Below, in pieces: positions 59,083 through 64,000 of a stretch of 64,000 bases of DNA (position 1 is the stretch's first letter; every line of letters starts with the position of its first letter). The stretch is from the NCBI GenBank assembly GCA_963713505.1, contig CAVQMC010000002.1, forward strand, positions 1 to 64,000, written 5' to 3'. The notes below the pieces were generated by a model that was not told the DNA's origin, searched no databases, and was given only the letters and a program-made list of their open reading frames with translations. This stretch comes from CAVQMC01 sp963713505. GTDB lineage: Bacteria; Bacteroidota; Ignavibacteria; Ignavibacteriales; Ignavibacteriaceae. The position numbers and the translations under genes were made by a program.

Positions 59083-59512
59083 TCATTAATCCGCTAATTA
59101 ATCCGCCCTGAAAGCGGCAAATTCAGATTGTAAGATTATCCTCCGATAATTGACAAACCTTGCTACCCTGGTGCGCCGGCGGATTAATTAATTTATGCTG
59201 CGCCTATTTTTTCTTTTTTTCAAATCCGTAATCGGGATCTGCCACCTCTGCCATCTATCATCGGTCTTTTCATACCTGTTGCGACGCTTCGCGCTATGCC
59301 CCTGGCCCCATGCCTTTGGTCCTTCCCCTTTTTTCCCACTTCCGAATTCCCACTTCCGACTTCCAATGTCTGTCTTCTGTTCTCAGTCTTCTGCCTTCTG
59401 ACCTCTGCCTTCTGACCTCTGTCTTCTGACCTCTGTCATCTGACCTCTGTCATCTGTCCTCTGTCTTCTGTCCTCTGTTTTCTGTCCTCTGTTTTCTGAC
59501 ATCGGTCATCCG
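59083..59512. repeat. gap with MITE-like element copy 2 and 14-base tandem tract
   Basis: Element ends TAATTAATCCGCC (59095-59107) and GGCGGATTAATTA (59178-59190) are followed by ATGCTGCGCCT and a T-run to about 59212. From about 59340 to 59512 runs a tract of CTTCCGA units and then TTCTGACCTCTG-type units with a 14-base period, up to the lon stop codon. No gene. Confidence 0.75.
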
Positions 59513-61885
59513 TCAATCAACCAGTGAGTTTTCCAACACCTGTTCCATATGCCGCACCGGGATAAATTTTATTTTTCGCCTGACGATGGGTGGTATTTCT
59601 GTCAGATCTTTTTTATTTTTCTCGGGGATAATGATCTTGCGGATTCCGGCCCGCAGGGCACCCAACGATTTTTCTTTCAATCCCCCAATGGGCAACACTC
59701 TGCCGCGCAGCGTAATCTCACCGGTCATGGCAACGTCGTTGCGAACCGGCCGATCCGCCAAGGCCGAGATCAAGGCCGTCGCCATGGCGGTACCGGCCGA
59801 TGGACCGTCTTTCGGTATGGCACCGGCGGGGACATGGATGTGGATGTCCATACTATCGAAATCCGTCTTTTTGATACCGAGCGCTTTTAGATTGGCCCGG
59901 ATATAGGTCACGGCGGCCCGGGCAGATTCCTGCATCACATCACCGATTTGTCCGGTGACAATCAACTCGCCTTTGCCGCCGATCAGAGATGCTTCGACAT
60001 AAAGGACTTCACCGCCGACCTGGGTCCAGGCCAGACCCGTAGCCAGACCAACCTGGCTGTTTTCCTGATCCATTTCAGGGATGTATTTGGCGACCCCCAA
60101 AAATTGATGCAGGTTGCCCTTGGTGATCTTAAAGGTCTTTTTGCGGCCCTCGGCAATTTGGCGCGCCACTTTGCGACAAATGCTGCTGATCTCACGCTCG
60201 AGATTTCTCAAACCGGATTCCGATGTATACTCGGAAATGATCTGGCGCAAGGCGCCGGTGCTGATGATAATCGACCGGGGTTTCAAGCCGTTTTCTTTTA
60301 TCTGGCGGGGAATTAAGTGCTTGAATGCAATGGTCAATTTCTCTTCTTCGGTGTAGCCCGAAAGATTGATCACCTCCATTCGATCCAGCAGCGCTGAGGG
60401 AATGTTGTCGATTGCATTGGCGGTAAGAATAAACATTACTTTCGATAAATCGAAAGACAAATTAAAAAAATGATCACTAAACTCAGAATTCTGCTCCGGA
60501 TCCAGGGCTTCCAGCAGCGCTGACGACGGGTCTCCCCGGAAATCTGAGCCCATTTTATCGATTTCATCCATCATAAATACGGGATTATTGGTGCCGCATT
60601 GCTTGATGCCCTGCAAAATACGGCCCGGCAGGGCTCCGATATAGGTGCGGCGATGCCCCCGGATTTCGGCTTCATCCCGCATCCCACCCAATGAAATACG
60701 AATGAACTTTCTTTTCATCGCCCGGGCAATCGATTGGCCCAATGACGTCTTGCCGACCCCCGGAGGTCCGACAAAACAAAGAATTGGACCCTTCATCTTC
60801 GGATTCAGTTTGCGGACACTTAAATATTCTAAAATACGATTTTTTACATTATCCAAGCCGTAATGGTCTTGGTCCAGAACCTTTTTAGCGCTTCTAATAT
60901 CGATCATATCTTTGGAAGACTTGCTCCAGGGCATCTCCACCAGCCAATCAAGGTAGGTTCGAACAACCGTGGATTCCGCCGAATCAGGATACATTTTCTC
61001 AAGGCGTTTTAATTGTTTGGCCGCTTCCTCGTCGGCTTCCTTCGGCATTCTGGCTTGCTTTATTCTCTTTTTATACTCGTCGAATTCCTCCAGATTTTCA
61101 TCCGGCTCTCCCAGTTCCCGGTTAATCGCCCGTACCTGCTCCCGCAGAAAGTAATCCCGCTGGTTTTTTGAAATTTCATCTTTGACTTCGGATTGAATTT
61201 TCGCCTGCATGGTTGACAATTGAACTTCATGCGCAAGCAGGTCATTTACCTTTTTCAAGCGCTTTATCGGATCGATAATCTCAAGCAGCTTCTGGGAATC
61301 CTCAATTTTAAGCCTCAGATTCGATGCGACCAGGTCCGCCAGTTTGCCGGGCTCCTCGACACTTTGCAGAACGGTAATAATATCACCGGACATTTCGCCG
61401 CGCAGAACCAGAATTTTTTCACAGTGCTCTCTGACGTTGCGCATTAATGCTTCAACTTGGAGATTGATTTTTTCCACCGGCGTTTCTTCAATTATCTCAA
61501 ACTTGACCCGGTACAGTGACCGTTTGCGAGTATACCGGGTAATCTTGGCTTTGGCGAACCCTTGAACGAGGATTTTAACGTTGCCATCGGGCAATTTCAG
61601 CATACGCAATACGCGGCTGACGGTGCCGGCGTTAAAAATTTCTTCGGTGTTCGGATTTTCAATCGCCGGATCCTTCTGGGTAGCTAAAAACAAATAGCCC
61701 TCTTTGGCGACAGCTTCCTGAACCGCGCGCACTGATTTCTCACGTCCCACGAACAGCGGCAATACCATATCCGTAAACACGACAACATCCCGCACGGGCA
61801 TCAACGGCAGGATGTCGGGAATTTCGGCATCAATATCGTCATCTTCGATTATACTGACCAAATCATCTCTATCGGCTTCAGCCAT
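59513..61885 (-). CDS. lon: ATP-dependent protease Lon
   Basis: The protein has 790 residues from the ATG at 61885 (AGGAG five bases upstream; a GTG two codons earlier is possible). An N-terminal substrate domain (LPLMPVRDVVVFTDMVLPLF) comes first. The AAA module has ILCFVGPPGVGKTSLGQSIA and PVFMMDEIDKMGSD. The protease domain has catalytic Ser in GAIPKDGPSAGTAMATAL and Lys in GGLKEKSLGALRAG. It degrades misfolded and regulatory proteins, including, in other bacteria, antitoxins. Its ribosome site directly follows a copy of the inverted-end element terminus. Confidence 0.95.
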   Translation of the reverse strand: MAEADRDDLVSIIEDDDIDAEIPDILPLMPVRDVVVFTDMVLPLFVGREKSVRAVQEAVAKEGYLFLATQKDPAIENPNTEEIFNAGTVSRVLRMLKLPDGNVKILVQGFAKAKITRYTRKRSLYRVKFEIIEETPVEKINLQVEALMRNVREHCEKILVLRGEMSGDIITVLQSVEEPGKLADLVASNLRLKIEDSQKLLEIIDPIKRLKKVNDLLAHEVQLSTMQAKIQSEVKDEISKNQRDYFLREQVRAINRELGEPDENLEEFDEYKKRIKQARMPKEADEEAAKQLKRLEKMYPDSAESTVVRTYLDWLVEMPWSKSSKDMIDIRSAKKVLDQDHYGLDNVKNRILEYLSVRKLNPKMKGPILCFVGPPGVGKTSLGQSIARAMKRKFIRISLGGMRDEAEIRGHRRTYIGALPGRILQGIKQCGTNNPVFMMDEIDKMGSDFRGDPSSALLEALDPEQNSEFSDHFFNLSFDLSKVMFILTANAIDNIPSALLDRMEVINLSGYTEEEKLTIAFKHLIPRQIKENGLKPRSIIISTGALRQIISEYTSESGLRNLEREISSICRKVARQIAEGRKKTFKITKGNLHQFLGVAKYIPEMDQENSQVGLATGLAWTQVGGEVLYVEASLIGGKGELIVTGQIGDVMQESARAAVTYIRANLKALGIKKTDFDSMDIHIHVPAGAIPKDGPSAGTAMATALISALADRPVRNDVAMTGEITLRGRVLPIGGLKEKSLGALRAGIRKIIIPEKNKKDLTEIPPIVRRKIKFIPVRHMEQVLENSLVD

Positions 61886-61894
61886 TTTCACTCC

Positions 61895-61907
61895 TAATTA
61901 ATCCGCC
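61895..61907. repeat. solo end of MITE-like element
   Basis: TAATTAATCCGCC, followed by CTGAAA as in copy 2, lies just upstream of the lon ribosome site. No matching opposite end was seen within the gap to 62195. Confidence 0.6.
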
Positions 61908-61973
61908 CTGAAAAATATTCCCTCCAGAGCTTTCGATTGATCTTTAAAAACGCGGTCGCAACTCCAACCTTTA

Positions 61974-62001
61974 AAGATAATGCAATATTTTTTTTTGACA
62001 A
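61974..62001 (-). promoter_or_regulatory. possible sigma-70 promoter of lon
   Basis: On the minus strand TTGTCA, a 16-base spacer and TATCTT stand about 90 bp upstream of the lon start. The rest of the 61886-62195 gap holds nothing else recognised. It was picked by eye only. Confidence 0.3.
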
Positions 62002-62195
62002 TATCGCTTTGTTTTTTTTGTGAAACATGTCAAAATAATATGATACCGGCATCAAAATATTTTCATCAAAGCGCAAAGAACCACGATGCATTCGCCCCAT
62101 CTGTTTTCGCCGTTTTTAGGGCACCGTCATTCGTGGCTTTTTCAATATATGTAATTTGCCCCCATTCGACCCCGTAAAAACCGTTGAGGAGGTAT

Positions 62196-62969
62196 ATGCC
62201 ACTTTATTTGATCGAAATTTTTGTCTTCATCTTTGGTCTTTGCATCGGAAGCTTTTTAAACGTCTGCATCTATCGATTACCGGCATCACAATCAATCGCC
62301 CATCCCCGTTCCAAATGTCCGAAATGCGACACATTCATTGCATTTTACGACAATATTCCGGTACTCAGTTTTGTGTGGCTCAAAGGGCGCTGCCGTCATT
62401 GCGGGGCAAAAATCGGATTGCGTTATCCAACAGTCGAATTACTGGCAGGCCTGCTGGCGCTGGCAACTTTTCTTAAATTTAGCTTGAGCGTCGAAGCGTT
62501 GATTTATTTTGCATTTATTGCCTGTTTGCTGGTCGTAACCTTCATTGATCTGGATCACCGGATTATACCCGATGTGATCACCCTGCCCGGTATCCCCATC
62601 TGCTTTGCAGCCAGTTTCGCATTGCCCACGGTGACTTACAAGGCAGCACTTCTGGGTATCCTGGCCGGCGGCGGCAGCTTGTTTTTAGTCGCCTGGGTCT
62701 ATAATCTGCTCACCAAGAAGGAAGGCATGGGCGGCGGAGACATTAAACTGCTGGCGATGATGGGCGCCCTGTTGGGTTGGCAAGGGGTGGTATTTACTAT
62801 TTTTGTATCTTCGCTGATCGGAACCCTATCCGGTTTGGCCGTCATGCTGCACGCGCACAAAGGCATGAAACTGGCGGTGCCGTTCGGGCCGTTTTTAGCC
62901 CTCGGCGGCATAACCTATATTTTTTTCGGAACGCCTTTAATCCATTGGTATTTTAATTTACTGAGATAG
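62196..62969 (+). CDS. pilD: type IV prepilin leader peptidase
   Basis: The protein has 257 residues from the ATG at 62196 (GTTGAGGAGGTAT upstream). FGLCIGSFLNVCIYRLPASQ opens the N-terminal methylase part. Two CxxC pairs (CPKCDTF and CRHCGAK) bind zinc. FIDLDHRIIPDVITLPGIP and GMGGGDIKLLAMMGALLGW hold the two catalytic aspartates. Seven to eight membrane helices are visible. It matures type IV pilins or type II secretion pseudopilins. Confidence 0.9.
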   Translation: MPLYLIEIFVFIFGLCIGSFLNVCIYRLPASQSIAHPRSKCPKCDTFIAFYDNIPVLSFVWLKGRCRHCGAKIGLRYPTVELLAGLLALATFLKFSLSVEALIYFAFIACLLVVTFIDLDHRIIPDVITLPGIPICFAASFALPTVTYKAALLGILAGGGSLFLVAWVYNLLTKKEGMGGGDIKLLAMMGALLGWQGVVFTIFVSSLIGTLSGLAVMLHAHKGMKLAVPFGPFLALGGITYIFFGTPLIHWYFNLLR

Positions 62970-62986
62970 TTGGAAAGATTAAAGAA

Positions 62987-63712
62987 ATGAAAACTGCTAT
63001 CGTTTCTGATATTCACGGCAATTACGATGCCTTCCAGGAGGTATTGGCCGATATCGATAAAGCAACGGTTGATCGGATTATCAGCCTGGGAGACAATATC
63101 GGTTATGGTCCCGAGCCGGATCGCGTCGTTCAGAAAATTATGGCGCAAAACATACCATCTGTGCTGGGGAATCATGAACTGGCGCTAAAAGATGAACAAT
63201 ACTTAAGCTGGTTCAATCCGGTGGCCCGCAAATCACTGATTAAGACCCGTGACCTGCTCAGTAAATCATCGATTAAATTTGTAACGGAACTTGAGCCTTT
63301 TATTACCTTGGATAACGGCCGCTGCGTTCACGGCTTCCCGCCGGACTCGCCCCTGATTTACATGTTTCAGGCATCCGAGAGCCGTAAAAAAGAAATCTTT
63401 GAAGAAATCCCGGAAAGAATCAGTTTTATCGGGCACACCCATACCCTTGAGATAATCGGCTACGATGGAAAACGTATGGAATACAGTGATCTTCCCCGGG
63501 GGGTAACCAATCTGCAAGCAGACAAAAAGTATATCATCAACATCGGCAGTGTCGGACAACCCAGGGATACCAGCAACGATGCGAAATATGTCATCTGGGA
63601 TTCTTCAGCCGATACCATCGATGTCAGATTCATCGCTTATGACATTGCGGCAGTCGTTCAAAAAATCAAGGATGCGGGTCTGCCCGAAAGTCACGCCAAT
63701 CGGCTTTGGTAA
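62987..63712 (+). CDS. calcineurin-like metallophosphoesterase
   Basis: The 241-residue protein, MKTAIVSDIHGNYDAFQEVL (DxH), IISLGDNIGYGPEPD (GDxxGYGP), VLGNHELALKD (GNHE) and FIGHTHTLEIIG (GHTH), holds all metal-site motifs of the YfcE/serine-threonine phosphatase-like family. The substrate is unknown. It is 17 bp downstream of the prepilin peptidase gene on the same strand. Confidence 0.85.
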   Translation: MKTAIVSDIHGNYDAFQEVLADIDKATVDRIISLGDNIGYGPEPDRVVQKIMAQNIPSVLGNHELALKDEQYLSWFNPVARKSLIKTRDLLSKSSIKFVTELEPFITLDNGRCVHGFPPDSPLIYMFQASESRKKEIFEEIPERISFIGHTHTLEIIGYDGKRMEYSDLPRGVTNLQADKKYIINIGSVGQPRDTSNDAKYVIWDSSADTIDVRFIAYDIAAVVQKIKDAGLPESHANRLW

Positions 63713-63727
63713 TTTTTCAATCTTCAA

Positions 63728-64000
63728 TTATTTATTGTATTCCCGCCCTAGCTCCAGTCCCAGATCCAGGGCCTGGCGGTTGAGATCCAAAAAGTCGGCT
63801 GGAATCCGGTTTTCAAGAACCTTCATAATGGCCCCGGGATTAATCAAGTCTACCATTTCTATCACGGCACCCAGCATGCAAATATTAAATACAATCGGTT
63901 TGCCGATCTTGTCCATAACGTTTTGAAACATGGGAAGCTCGCGTTGCTGAGCATCGACTTTTTTCTGGGTTTTCACGAAGCGGGTATCGGTAACCAGCAG
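63728..64000 (-). CDS. 2-oxoacid:acceptor oxidoreductase gamma subunit (C-terminal part)
   Basis: The frame is open to the window edge, with 90 residues visible: VTDTRFVKTQKKVDAQQREL, KIGKPIVFNICMLGAVIEMV, then NPGAIMKVLENRIPADFLDL. This is the end of the gamma subunit of pyruvate/2-oxoglutarate/ketoisovalerate:ferredoxin oxidoreductases, whose other subunits presumably lie to the right. It supports an anaerobic metabolism. The start lies outside the window. Confidence 0.75.
   Translation of the reverse strand: MLVTDTRFVKTQKKVDAQQRELPMFQNVMDKIGKPIVFNICMLGAVIEMVDLINPGAIMKVLENRIPADFLDLNRQALDLGLELGREYNK

Noticed and set aside
59340..59512. CRISPR array
   Set aside because: Units are 14 bases, degenerate and without spacers. 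No cas gene is nearby.

Overview
The window is bacterial chromosome. It probably comes from a sulfate-reducer-type deltaproteobacterium (Desulfobacterota, Desulfobacterales-like). This is inferred from family mixture and gene order (rpoZ-ttcA-folE2, greA, asd, psd, tsaB, lon; dnaG-rpoD; a 2-oxoacid:ferredoxin oxidoreductase gamma subunit; YcaO with TPR; an exosortase-type ATPase), not from a marker-gene search. No rRNA, phage structural gene, integrase, intact transposase or CRISPR array was seen.

The window has two unlike parts. Positions 1 to about 19,420 are an accessory island of about fifteen small toxin-antitoxin (TA) type modules plus three ORF6N genes and one GxxExxY gene. All of them lie on the minus strand. 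They are separated by four families of short dispersed repeats. Family A is about 120 bp; on the minus strand it encodes a conserved protein tail ending in RLNH-stop and usually lies just upstream of a module. Family B is about 90 bp around GGACACGGATCTGCACGGAT. Family C is about 30 bp of iterated ACAGGATTT. Family D is CGCGAAGGCGCGAAG plus a CACCAGCC/GGCTGGTG hairpin. Nine of about fifteen toxin genes are broken (internal deletion, frameshift or nonsense), while 13 of 14 antitoxin or partner genes are open. A 750 bp unit carrying an ORF6N gene is duplicated 9 kb apart with one mismatch seen. One ordinary gene, a Wzz-like polysaccharide co-polymerase (16264-17904), is embedded near the right side of the island.

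From 19.5 kb on the content is conserved. First come surface-polysaccharide genes: a DegT-type aminotransferase, a nucleotide-sugar dehydrogenase, a winged-helix plus Rossmann regulator, a response regulator, and an ExeA-like ATPase fused to an OmpA domain. After that come Nudix, sorbosone-dehydrogenase-like and AhpF-like genes, ispD with an HPr-domain protein, rnpB, tRNA-Met, rpoD, dnaG, hisA, hisB, tRNA-Ala, ycaO, a dynamin-like GTPase, yqgE, a GAF-adenylate cyclase, tex, dtd, a PBP4-type carboxypeptidase, folE2, ttcA-like, rpoZ, greA, asd, psd, tsaB, lon, a prepilin peptidase and a phosphoesterase. The right edge cuts a 2-oxoacid oxidoreductase gamma subunit.

The intergenic DNA of this second part carries other repeats: 7- to 10-bp degenerate tandem tracts, a 96-98 bp element with 13 bp inverted ends, and a foldback element. 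Some of this repeat DNA has entered coding sequence, in the DegT enzyme and at the sugar dehydrogenase C-terminus. The main observation is the island itself: a same-strand, repeat-spaced array of TA modules in which the toxins are selectively decayed.
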